Assembly: GCF_036850765.1 (NCBI RefSeq)
Contig: NC_089494.1
Coordinates: 57,987,809 to 58,051,808, forward strand
Reading direction: 5' to 3'
DNA length: 64,000 bases
Origin: Saccopteryx bilineata
Lineage: Eukaryota > Chordata > Mammalia > Chiroptera > Emballonuridae
Shown here: piece after piece, positions 37,174 through 47,664 of the stretch
How positions within the stretch are numbered: position 1 is the stretch's first letter
Layout: every line of letters begins with the position of its first letter
Notes under the pieces: model-generated
Database searches by the model: none
What the model saw: only the letters and a program-made list of their open reading frames with translations
What the model was told of the DNA's origin: nothing
Position numbers and translations under genes: made by a program

Positions 37174-37360
37174 GTCTTCAAACTTTTTATAAAAACCACC
37201 CACTTTTGCAGTGCTGGTCAACCTGGTCCCTACCGTGCAACCAAACAGCGCTGCGATTGGCCCACCATGAAGGCTAGACCGCCCACTAGTGGGCGGTAGG
37301 GACCAGGTTGACCAGCACTGCAAAAGTGGGCGGTTTTTATAAAAAGTTTGACGACCCCTG
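37174..37360. mobile_element. Fold-back hAT MITE with long inverted arms
   Basis: Arms 37174-37234 and 37295-37355 are reverse complements over 61 bp with two mismatches, separated by 60 bp. The right arm is followed by CCCTG at 37356-37360, the usual hAT-MITE end. A perfect 20-nt palindrome centred on ACTAGT (37278-37297) overlaps the start of the right arm. Related to the element at 33600-33950. Confidence 0.88.
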
Positions 37361-37729
37361 CATGGCCACACCCGACTGTAGGGAGTCTGACAAATGCAAT
37401 TTAACTCTGCCCCAAAGTGAATCCCAGCCCCGAGTTTCATCCATCCACTATATGCAGCCAAAGGACAGGACCGTCAAGCCATGAGCCATCTTCTCAAGCA
37501 GGTACACCTGCTTTTCACCGTCTGCAGCTCATGTACATGATTGATTCCCCATAAGATTTGAGGGGAAAATCAGCTGAGCTTTGGAAAAAAAAGATTTGAA
37601 AGACAAGGGGAGAAGATTCTTGCTATTTTATTTTCATTGTTCATAATGAATTGAGGACTAGGACTCTGAAAGGAGGAAATTTACTATGGAGATGGTTGCC
37701 TCTAAGCTCAAAGGTCTGAGGGGTGGGTG

Positions 37730-38260
37730 AGTGCAGATCTAGCTACATAATTTGTGGGACCCACTGAAAAATCATAAATAGGGTTTGACCAGAGATCAGG
37801 GAAGCCAATACCCCTATGCCAGCAATCCTGACCCATGACATATGGGTAACCCCAAAGGACTGAAATCTGAGACAGAACATGTCCTGTACCTGGATTGGGG
37901 TGGGTGAGAGGCACCAGCGAGCTGCTTACTAAACATGCCATGGTGCTGTTACCCTGGAATGGGGACAGCCAGTGTCTTCCCCACTCTGAGAGACCACAGG
38001 GCCCTTGACTCTCCCCATTCCCATGCCTGTGACCTCACTGGGAATGGAAGGCAGCAACAGAATGTGGGCACCCTCCCTTTTCATACCCCATTAACCTGAC
38101 CCTTGCAACTCTGGGTAAAAAGAGGCAGAGGTCATGAGGCTTGAGAAGGAGAAGGAAGCTGAGAACCATTAGGAGGCTGCACTGTGTGTGAGCCTTGGGC
38201 ATGCTCTAACAGATTTCATGTACAAATCACAAATTCTTGTAACTTGGTGGTGATTGGGGT
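37730..38260 (+). repeat. Unclassified dispersed repeat, copy 2
   Basis: Shares ordered short blocks with 20200-20780, including 'cataatttgtgggacccactgaaaaatcataaat' and 'ctggattggggtgggtgagaggc'. Diverged from copy 1. Family not recognised. Confidence 0.45.
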
Positions 38261-38357
38261 GGGGAAGTTTCTTACTATAGGGTCCTGTGTGACTGCTCTG
38301 GTTGCATACCCATAAAGCAATATTATAACTTTAACTATAAGAATAAGTAGTTGTGCG

Positions 38358-38755
38358 GGACTGGTGGTGGCACAATGGATAGAGAATTGACCCAGAAAGT
38401 TGAGGTCCCCTTTGAAACTCTGAAGTCACTGGCTTGAGCTCGACTTGCCAGCTTGAGCATAGGGTCACTGGCTTGAGTGTGGGATCATCAATGTAATCCC
38501 AAGGTCTCTGGCTTGAGCCCAAAGGTCACTGGCTTGAAACCTAAGGTTGCTGGCTTGAACCCAAGGTCGCCGGCTTGAGCAAGGGGTCACTGGCTTAGCA
38601 TGAGCACCCCCTGCCTCTAGTCAAGGCACATATGAGAAGCAATAAATGAACAACTAAAGTGAAGTGACTACAAATTGATGCTTCTTATCTCTCTCTTCCT
38701 TCTCTCTCCCTTCCTGTCTCTCTCTCTCTTTCAATATAAATAAATAAGTAAACAA
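38358..38755 (+). mobile_element. tRNA-derived SINE with internal tandem repeats (VNTR group)
   Basis: Head 'actggtggtggcacaatgg', then about eight imperfect units of GGTCACTGGCTTGAGC type between 38423 and 38605, then 'agtcaaggcacatatgagaagcaat' and a CT-rich end with a (TAAA)n tail. Unit number differs from the copies at 32.2 and 58.9 kb. Confidence 0.85.
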
Positions 38756-40168
38756 ATGGGATGTCAAACTCCCCATGGAAGTTCATTATTTTTCTACTTA
38801 CTTCTATAACACTTTTGCTCATATGACTCTTGCTATCTATTCCATTTTGATCATTTTATTTTGATTCACTTGTTTTTCCATTTTAGATTGTGAACTCCTT
38901 GAGCCCAGAGATTAGATTGTAAACTCCTTAATGACTTTCTCAGCTTTGTAACACTCTGTGGTCAATAAATATTTGTTATATGAATAAGTAAGAAATAGGG
39001 CAAGTGGCCTAGGTACTACTACAGGTAACAAGGTCAGACAAAGACCAAGAGTTAGCTAATAATACTGACCTGGGCCATTTATAGGCTGAGAGTATTTTCA
39101 CTTCCTTATACATAAGGATGGGTTGGGTTCCCAGGTCAAGTGGACAGGCACAGGGCTGTAATGTTCCAGGCTGTGAGTGTGGAGAAATAAAGGCGTAGGG
39201 AACCAAGCAATTCATTTACTACCAGTAGGGAAGAGACTGTAAAAGAGTTGGAAAGATAAAAGCAAGAGAAAAAAGATTCAGTTAAGACTAATATAATAGA
39301 CTTGGGGCTTTTGGAAAATAGTGATTATGTAGTTAATAATGGCAACTTTGGAGCAAAGGAGTTGTATTCTGCTTTTCATATTTACTTCACTAGCAGTAGT
39401 GATGTCTTTTAGGCATGGCCGAATGGTTTGCTAGGGAGAGTATCAAAGGTCAGACTGGGAGCTCTCTGATTGGGGTGGGGGTGCAATTTAAACCAAATTA
39501 ATGTGTATAGAGAACCCAGCACCAAGCCTTTAAAGAAAGCAAATGAAATTGCAGCAGCACCACCTCCATTTCCACACAAAGAACCCAAAATATTTATGTT
39601 TCTTTAGTCTGTACTTGTTTCTGGGAAGCATCCTTCAAAATCATTAGATTCCTTTTTTGACTCTAGATATTTTTATTTGTATTATCTACCATTACTGTAG
39701 AAAATATTCAATTCTTTGAGAAACATATAATTTTTCTAAAGTCACCTGTGACCAACTGGGTTAAATAGTTAAATGACATTCCTAAAGACAGCAATCACAA
39801 TTGTTATTGCTCCAAAGGTCACGGAAAAGTAGTGTCAGCAAACACATTCGTTTAACGTATTTCAGAAACCTCTGAACCAGTCGTTTGCTTCAACCTCTTT
39901 CTTTTTCCACTGTCTTCCTGTATTTCCTTTTCTCTCTTCATTTCTTTGTCTTGTGCTTTCCATTCTCTTTCTTTTCATTGCTTTCCCTGTCTCTCCCAAC
40001 TTTCCCTCTTTTTCTTCCCCCTTTCCCATCCTCTCTCCCATCTCCTATCCTTCACCTTGCTTCTCTCTTTCTTTATTCTTTCTTCTCTTCTTTGCCCTGT
40101 TGTCTTCTCGACCTCTCTGACATTAATGACCCTTAACATAAAATGGGCACAACATAAAAATAAGTGTT
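38756..40168. other. Intronic sequence, nothing recognised
   Basis: The region 39885-40130 is pyrimidine-rich on the + strand and gives spurious Leu/Phe/Ser frames. No gene seen. Confidence 0.5.
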
Positions 40169-40182
40169 TGTTCTCAGTTTTT

Positions 40183-40488
40183 CCTTTTTTTTTTTAAGTG
40201 AAAGGAAGGGAGATAGAGACACAGACTCCCACATGTGCCCCAACCGGGATCCACCCAGCAACCCTCGTCTGGGGCGGATGCTTAAATCAACTGAACTATC
40301 CTCAGCGCCCAGGGCTGATGCTCGAACCAATTGAGCCACTGGCTGAGGGAAGGGAAGAGAGAGAGAAGGGAGAGAGGAAAAGAGAGAGAAGCCAATGGTC
40401 ACTTGTCACGTGTGCCCTGACTGGGGATTAAACCAGAACATCTGCATGCCAGGCCAGTGCTCTATCCACTGAGCAAACTGGCCAGGGC
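40183..40488 (-). mobile_element. tRNA-derived SINE, long group, internally shortened
   Basis: Inverted head GAGCAAACTGGCCAGGGC at right. TSD TGTTCTCAGTTTTT (40169-40182) against TGTTCCCAGTTTTT (40489-40502). About 70-90 bases shorter than full copies. Confidence 0.88.
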
Positions 40489-40604
40489 TGTTCCCAGTTT
40501 TTAATTTCAAGTCAAATTTTAAAATCTCAGAGGCTCCCCTTAGAAAACAGTCAAGGTATTTTTGTTTTGTTTTGTTTTTTAACTTCCATATGGCCTTAAT
40601 TATT

Positions 40605-40608
40605 TTTC

Positions 40609-40652
<44 letters not shown>

Positions 40653-40795
40653 TCCTTCTTTCTTTCTTTCTCTTCCTTCTTTCCTTCCCTCCTTTCTTCC
40701 TCCCTCCCTCCCTCCCTCCCTCCCTCCCTCCCTCCCTCCCTCCCTCCCTCCCTCCCTCCCTTCCTTCCCTCATTCCTTCCTTCCTTCCTCCCATG
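40605..40795. repeat. Compound microsatellite (CTTT)n-(CCTC)n-(CCTT)n
   Basis: TTTC units at about 40607-40670, TCCC units at about 40699-40760, then CCTT units to about 40790. It is pure pyrimidine on the + strand for most of its length and is followed directly by a VES SINE. Confidence 0.95.
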
Positions 40796-40796
40796 T

Positions 40797-40948
40797 TTAT
40801 TTTACTGATTTTAGAGAGAGAGGAAGGGAGAGAGAGAGAAAGAAGAACAGAAATGTTGATCTATCCCTGTATGTGTGCTGATGGGGGATTGAACTGATGA
40901 CCTCTGTGATTTGGGACAATGCTCTAACCGAGCTATCCAGCCAGGGTG
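40797..40948 (-). mobile_element. VES SINE (bat tRNA-derived)
   Basis: Inverted layout 'tttactgattttagagagagaggaaggg', then 'gggggattgaactgatgacctctg', then 'gctctaaccgagctatccagccaggg'. Second bat-type VES copy in the window. Confidence 0.85.
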
Positions 40949-42070
40949 ACTGTATCTTTCTTTCTAATTTTAAAATCAGGTACATAAAATATTTTTCTTT
41001 TAAAACACACAGATTTTGATTACATTTCAAACTGTTACTCTATGTGGCTCTTGTCTGTAATTTATTTCCTGTGGGTCAGTGGCTTGCAATATAAAAAAGG
41101 CCTTGCCCCTCAAGTACATTCTAAGTAGAACAAATGTTGGGAAATTAGTATTTAAAACTTGTTATAATAACATTCAAACTTTTATTAAAATGAGAACAGT
41201 GATACATATTATTTCTTATATGTCTCCTAGCCTAGTATCTACCGGGAATTCTTAGCAATAGCAGTGCAGTACTTACCATGCTAACGATTCTCAGGCCGAT
41301 GGATTGAGGTCTTGTTTCAGTTAACCTGAAGTGCTTGATGGTGAGTGTCCCCTGGAGGCTTCTGTTTTTTTTCTTTCGTACACAGAAAAGAAATATTTTC
41401 CATTCACCTGAATCCACCAGACAACATGTGAGATTTAATCACCTATGTTATTATATTGTTTTCCCTCGACATATTAACACTTTGAGATTTGCTTAGTCAT
41501 TTGTAAAATTCAGCCACAAGACTTGCTGCCTTTCTGACAACCCATCAAAGGGATTTTCCCTAGAGCTGATATTTTCTCTTCACTAAAAACTAAATCAAAC
41601 CTTAACATCTCTATCTTGCTTCATTATTTCTAGCAGAATGTACTGCCTGTCTTGTATATGGAAGATTTTTTTCTTTTTTCTTTCTTTTTTTATCACTCCA
41701 GCATTATGAAAGATAATTTTTTCCTTCCTTGATAGAGGAATCCATTTATTATGAATGCATTTCTAATTCTCAAATTTTCTGTAAATCTACAAAGCTAAAG
41801 AATAAGTAAATTTTTTAACATTTGAAATAGGAAAACTTCAATAAATGAAAATTAGACTACTTTTTTCCCTGCATGGCTGTCACCTTTGATAAACCACTAT
41901 TTGCCTAAGAAGACATGTTATTAAATATCTATAATAACTATTATTACATAGAAATATTGGTCCATTTCTGTGTTCTCTGCAGAAATTCAATCTTTAAGTT
42001 CCTTAGTGCTTTCAGAACTAAAAGTAAAGTTTCCTATATTTGAATATTAATTTGAGCCTGGAACTTTACA
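40949..42070. other. Intronic sequence, nothing recognised
   Basis: AT-rich, no supported frame. Confidence 0.5.
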
Positions 42071-42200
42071 GAACTATTTTATGTGATATTTGTAATAATC
42101 TGGTAAGAAATATGGAGTTGGTATTATCACCCCCCTTTTATAGATTAGGAAGCAAGCATTTAGGCCTCTCTCTGAGACCACAGGGCCACATGTGTTAGAA
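42070..42200 (-). repeat. MIR SINE fragment, diverged
   Basis: 'tattatcacccccctttta tagattaggaagcaagc' resembles the inverted MIR core. Confidence 0.5.
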
Positions 42201-43676
42201 TTAGGACTCTGTATTCCTCCATCACCGTTTCTCCCACTCTGGGGCTCTGAGAAGACGCTATGAATAATATATCTCTTCTTTGCCCTGATTTGACTAAGAT
42301 GAGAAATAGGACAAAAGAGAAAACAAGACATTAAAATAGCACATTTATAACTTATTAAGCAGGTGCTGGAGTGTAGGCTTATATTTATGGGCTTATACTT
42401 CCAGAATTAGGTAGAGCTACCCTCCCTGATAATGACAATACTGGATACCTAAAATCCTCTCCACACAAGGGGCCTACACCTCTGAAATTTACAGTATTGA
42501 GGAACATGGCACAGCTATGTTTCCTGTGGGCAGGCTGACTCCAGAAGATAAAAGGCTTGGCTATGTGTGCCCCGTTAGTCTCCCTAGCACTCTAATGATA
42601 TTACCCTACTTCCAAAGGATAGAGAGGTTAAGAGAAATATCTCCTTATGGAATCCAGAGAATGAGGGAAGACTCATTCCTCCTCTCACATATGCCATGCC
42701 ACCTCTCAAATAAATCGCTATATCTAAAACACTGAGAGAACTTTTTCTTTCACCACCCTCCCTCACAACATTCTCCTGGCCCTGTCTTATCTTCCTTATC
42801 CTCAGTTACCTGCGCCAGAAACCTAGGCATCACTTTTGATTCCTTCCTTTTATTCACCCACTATCTGATCGCTTGAAATCAGAATGTTCTTTTGATTCAT
42901 TCTTTAAAACAGATCTCAAGTCTGTCTATTTTTCTCCATCTCAACTGATGTAACTCCAGACCAGATAGATCACCATTATCTTTCACCTAGCTGATTGAAT
43001 CTACCTACTAATGGGTTTCAATTTGCTCTGAACTGTTTCCCACACAGAATGTCTATGAAGAGGTAGGGTCAAATTATTCAAGGAATTTGTTATTTTAGTC
43101 ACATTCTCATTGAAAACAAAGAACCATGGAGGACCCATGGGCAGGAAAGGGATACAGATCGGAACTTCCCTGCATTTGTCATCTTTGGGACCTTGGACAG
43201 ATGACCTGCTCTCTGTGGACTTCAGAATCTTCATATGTAACGTAAGAAGGCTATAAAAATGATCTCTAAGTCTCTTCCAGCTCTTTAATTTCATCTTAAT
43301 TATGGAAACACAGAGCAGAAACCTTACAAAACAATTCTGCTCATGTTGTAAAATTAGTAGTTTTGTAGCAAAGTATGTTTAGTATTAAATGAGCTTCATG
43401 TCTGAGCTGCTCACAGTGTTACCCGTGGCTGATCTAGAATGTTATAGGAGGGACTCAGTGCTGTCATATGGCTAGAAGTGTAGACTAAGGGACTTGTAAT
43501 AAGCCCTACTTGTGTAATAAAACATTGTCTTTATATATATTTGGGAAGGCTAGAGACAAGCCTCATTACTTGGTATTTCCATTGGGTGATATCTTTAAGA
43601 AAGAAATGATTTTGGTTCAGATTTGCTTCTGGGTCTTCTCATCAACTGCAGTAAAGGTTATAGTCAACTATTATGT
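42201..43676. other. Intronic sequence, nothing recognised
   Basis: No supported coding frame; moderately unique-looking. Confidence 0.5.
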
Positions 43677-45077
43677 CACTGGTTCTCAAAGTGTGTGCCA
43701 GGGCGCACTGGTGCACCCTAGAAGATTCTAGGCGCACTCTATGGTATTCCAGAGAAATATGTGCCTTTTGGGGACCAAAAAACCAACAGGGATTTTGGAG
43801 TTTAGATTTTTGGGGGACAGAGGTGTGGGGAATTGGCTGTAAGCTGAGAGTCTGCCCAATCCCCCACCTCACTTGCCTGATTAGGTTGCAAAAGGCTGTT
43901 AAGCTGTGATGCTGGAGCTGGATTGTTTACACTACCCCCATGTTTCTTGGAAAGACTGGAGGCACGTTTCTTCTATCCTTTGTTTGGTGTAAAGTTAAGA
44001 TTTGCTAATGGCCTCATTTTGCCCTATAAATAAAGCAAGATGTGGTTTTGGGGCACGCTTTGTTCTTGCCAGCAGCAATTACAGGGCCCCTCCCAACCCC
44101 ATATTTTCTTAATTCTGCACCGTTCCCACTCAGTATCTGGAATTACTAGCTATGCTGGTTCATGGTATGTGCCCAGTTATAAAAATAAATATAGTTACTC
44201 TATTATACTATTTCATTACGGAAATACCACTCTTTTTGTTAACACATCATTATTATATTTATTATTAACACATCATTATATTATTTTTAGATAAATACAC
44301 CCAAATAAAATGGATAGATTTTTCAAAAAGAAGCGTGATATTGAAGAATCCGATTCTGGAAGTGAGCAAAAGTTAAGTGCAAGTAAGAAAGCAAAATTGT
44401 GGCCTACTCACAAATATAATGAAAGTTATTTAAGCTTTTGTTTCACTTGGACCAGAAATAATGATCATGTTTAGGATGTGGATGTAAAATGGTAAATGAA
44501 TCATTGCTTTCTAGTAAATTGAATAAACATTTTAAAACTATACACTCTAATTTACAAGATAAATCTGTAGGTTTGTTTCAAGAGATTGTCTGAACAGCAA
44601 ACAAAAGTGGCAAATTCTTTTAAAAGTATAATGACTATTTCTGATAAAGCTCAAATCTCTTCTTATCAAGTCTCAGAACCAACAGCAAAAAATATGAAAG
44701 CTCATACTTTAGGTGAGTCACTTATTTTGCCTGCATGCAAAAAAATGGTCATGACAATGCTGGGAAATGAAGCAGCAATGAAAATAAGCAAGATTCCTCT
44801 ATCCAACGATACAGTTCACAGGCATATTATAGAAATGTCTTCTTATATTGAGAAAAATGTATGCAGTAATAAGCTTCAGTATTCAAATTTTGCATTGCAA
44901 ATTGATGAGTCAACAGACATTACCAACACGGTGCAACTCTTAGCATTCGTCTGTTTTATTAATGAAGATCAAGTAGTAAATCAGTTTCTTTTTTGCAAAG
45001 AATTTTGTGTGTCTACAAAAGGTGAAGACGTTTTTAACATTTTGAACAACTATCTTGATTAATGGCAGTTAACATGG

Positions 45078-45149
45078 AAGTCGTGTATGGTATAGCCTAC
45101 CATGAAAGTCGTGTCCATTTGTACAGATGGACCCCTTTCATGGTAGGCT
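45078..45149. repeat. Small hairpin from a snap-back insertion
   Basis: Arms AGCCTACCATGAAAG (45094-45108) and CTTTCATGGTAGGCT (45135-45149) are perfect inverted repeats, with an inner pair GTCCAT/ATGGAC. The motif AAGTCGTGT is repeated 28 bp apart, at 45078 and 45106. Confidence 0.85.
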
Positions 45150-45315
45150 GTGTTAAGATTCTTACATCTTTCGTAAAAAAACAAAATGAGAATGTTATCA
45201 TAACTCACTGCTTTCTTCATAGTAAAGCCTTGATGGCAAAAACATTGGGAAAAAAATTAAGAGTTTTAGATCAAGTTGTTCAGATGATAAACTTTATTAA
45301 AACAAGACCTGTCAA

Positions 45316-45830
45316 TTTTTTATGTTCCACCAATGTATGGAATCATGTAGTTCTTGTTTTTTTCTGATTTGCTTATTTCACTCCTTATAATGTTATCAAG
45401 ATCCCACCATTTTGCTGTAAATGATCTGATGTCATCATTTCTTATGGCTGAGTAGTATTCCATAGTGTATATGTGCCACATCTTCTTTATCCAGTAAGAG
45501 TGTGGTGGTTACCAAGGGTGGGGGGGGAGGGAGGACATGGGAGGGAGGGAGGGAGAGAGTTAGGGGGAGGGGGAGGGGCACAGAGAACTAGATAGAGGGT
45601 GACGGAGGACAATCTGACTTTGGGCGAGGGGTTTGCAACATAATTTGATGACAAAATAACCTAGACATGTTTTCTTTGAATATATGTACCCTGATTTATT
45701 AATGTCATCCCATTACCATTAATAAAAATTTATTAAAAAAGAAAAAAGAAAAAAAAATAATAGCAGGACTGAGAGAAATGAATAATAATAAAAACTCAAT
45801 CAAGTAAAAAAAAAAACACAAAAAACAAAA
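45316..45830. mobile_element. Twin-primed (5'-inverted) L1 insertion inside hAT copy A
   Basis: Perfect 15-bp TSD AACAAGACCTGTCAA at 45301-45315 and 45831-45845. The left part (45316 to about 45495) is L1 ORF2 end in antisense; the right part (about 45496-45830) is L1 3' UTR in sense, ending in an A-rich tail. The junction lies at about 45495 in CCAGTAAGAG. This is the signature of twin priming. Confidence 0.93.
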
Positions 45831-45898
45831 AACAAGACCTGTCAAATAGTGTTTATTCAAAAAGCTTTGTATAGATATGGATTCACAACACAGACGGC

Positions 45899-46124
45899 TG
45901 CTTTTACACACGGAGATGAGATGGTTGTCAAGGGGAAAAGTACTTATATGTGTACACAAGCTACAACAAGAGCTTCTTGCATTTTTTGAAGAGATGAAAC
46001 AGTTACATTTTTGCTTTTACACACTGAGATGAAGTGGTTGTCAAGGGGAAAAGTACATACCTGTGTACACAAGCTACAACAAGAACTTCTTGCATTTTTT
46101 GAAGAGATGAAACAGTTACATTCT
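45899..46124 (+). repeat. 113-bp tandem duplication in the transposase
   Basis: 45899-46011 and 46012-46124 are nearly identical, both running from 'tgcttttacaca' to 'gatgaaacagttacatt'. The 113-bp period is not a multiple of three, so it shifts the frame. Confidence 0.93.
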
Positions 46125-47175
46125 TGTAATCTCCTTCAGTGAGAATATTGGATTGCCAGGTTACAGTATTTGGCTGCTATATTTCAGCAGCTCAATATTT
46201 TGAATACTAGCATGCAAGGGAAAGAAGAAAATATTCTCACATCCACTGACAAAATGAAAGTGTTTCAGAGAAAACTACAGATTTGGAAAAGAAAAGCTGT
46301 TGAAGGTAATTTGGAAATATTTCCATTGGTATATAACATTTGCATAAATGAAACACTTCCAATAATAGTTGAACAAGTTTAGAAGAAAAATTGGGTTCTT
46401 ATTTTCCATCACTTAACATTGAACAATACAATTGGATTAGAAATCCATTCATGAAAGCTTCAAGTGATTTTGATTTAACATTAACAAAAGAACAGGCAGC
46501 TATATCCACTGATTGTGGATTGATGATTAAACATAAGGAATTGTCTCTTGAAGCCTTTTGGATTTCTATAAAAGAAGAATATGTGGCAATATCTAAGAAA
46601 GCTTTGAACATTTTACTACAATTTTTAACATCCTATTTATGTGAATTAGGATTTTTTCTACCTTCAACACAATTAAGAGTAAAAAGACAGTAATTCTTCA
46701 ATGTATTGATGAGGAAATGAGAGTTTGCCTTTGAAATATATATCCAAACATTGAAGAAATCACTAGGACACATTAGGCTCATATTTCTCATAAACACAAG
46801 AATGAAAAAGCTTAACACATTCACACTGGGACCGGCCAACTTACTAAATCTTACTAAGAATGTATCTATCTATATATATAAAGATAACATTTTTGTCCTT
46901 TTAAAAAATTTTTTTACCCCTCTTTTTTATGAATTCTAAAAAGCATAACTTAAAAATGTAACATAAAAATGCTTTTTAATGTCAGAATAAATTTAGTTTT
47001 GTCATATTTATTTTAATTACCATAAAAGCACGCTTGAACTTTATATTTTTTCTTTAATATTTGACTTAATTATTATAACATGTTTCTCAGAAATTTGTGT
47101 ATAATGCACCTACAATTATTTATAGGATTTTAATGCTCCTTGACTTCAAAAAGTTTGAGAACCACTGGGCTAGGC

Positions 47176-47335
47176 TGTAGCTTGCCAGTCAAGGCGCATA
47201 TGAGAAAGCAATAATTGAACAACTAAGGTGCTGCAATAAAGAATTGATGCTTCTCATCTCTCTCCCTTTCTATCTGTTCGTCCCACTCTCTGTCTCTTTC
47301 ACTAAAAAAAAAGAATAGTGGTCAAAAGATTTTCA
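47176..47335 (+). mobile_element. 5'-truncated SINE (VNTR group, 3' part)
   Basis: 'cttgccagtcaaggcgcatatgagaaagcaat', 'gaattgatgcttctcatctctctccc', CT-rich end and short A tail. It lacks its tRNA-like head and abuts the right end of hAT copy A. Confidence 0.8.
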
Positions 47336-47664
47336 GCAATGAATGGTCTCTGCCCCAAACTGACAACTGCACAACTTATAGGTCTACTATTATAGCTAAA
47401 GTCTCCTCACTATTTCTGGCCGTTCCAGCTGTAAGAATCTCCAAACGTCTCTGAAAACCCATCAGCAATTAACCACTAACAAAAGTAAACTGATCACTTG
47501 GTAAGAACAATAATGGAACGAGGATAGATTCAAAACACGAGAATAGTAAAGGAAAGCCACAGGGTAAGCAAAGATGAACTGACTAGCTTAGCTTTGCCAA
47601 AGGCGAACCATGTCTGCCTGAGTTTTTCATGGAGCAATCAACAGCCTTCTTCAACTACATATCC

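Larger units (their letters stand above)
44310..46692 (+). pseudogene. hAT transposase remnant (BED finger plus hAT core), related to the ZBED5-like group
   Basis: Starts MDRFFKKKRDIEESDSGSEQ at 44310, right after an acceptor-like 'tatttttag'. A BED finger is readable at 44468-44557 in another frame (CLGCGCKMVNES..HFKTIH). The core from 44586 includes PLSNDTVHRHI, ALQIDESTDITNT and FCKEF..TKGEDVFNILNNYL; then TTHCFLHS-like sequence at 45199-45222; and the C-terminal hAT dimerisation region near 46391-46690 (LTSYLCELGFF). Multiple frameshifts, an L1 insertion and a 113-bp duplication break it. The DESTD motif supplies a hAT acidic residue. Transposase would excise and reinsert the element; this copy cannot encode it intact. 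Confidence 0.88.
43677..47167 (+). mobile_element. hAT DNA transposon with BED-type transposase, long copy (A)
   Basis: Left end CACTGGTTCTCAAAGTGTG and right end AAGTTTGAGAACCACTG form inverted termini. A roughly 620-bp leader precedes an ATG at 44310, followed by broken transposase. It is interrupted by an L1 at 45316-45830. Without the L1 and the 113-bp duplication it would be about 2.86 kb, an ordinary hAT size. The flanks TATTATGT (43669-43676) and GGCTAGGC (47168-47175) do not match, so the right flank was probably rearranged; a truncated SINE begins there. Confidence 0.9.

Noticed and set aside
40572..40808. Ser/Leu/Pro-repeat frame
   Set aside because: Direct translation of the pyrimidine microsatellite.
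44586..45062. Domesticated transposase gene
   Set aside because: Frame changes before and after, a stop at 45060-45062, and L1 and tandem insertions in the C-terminal half leave no usable gene.
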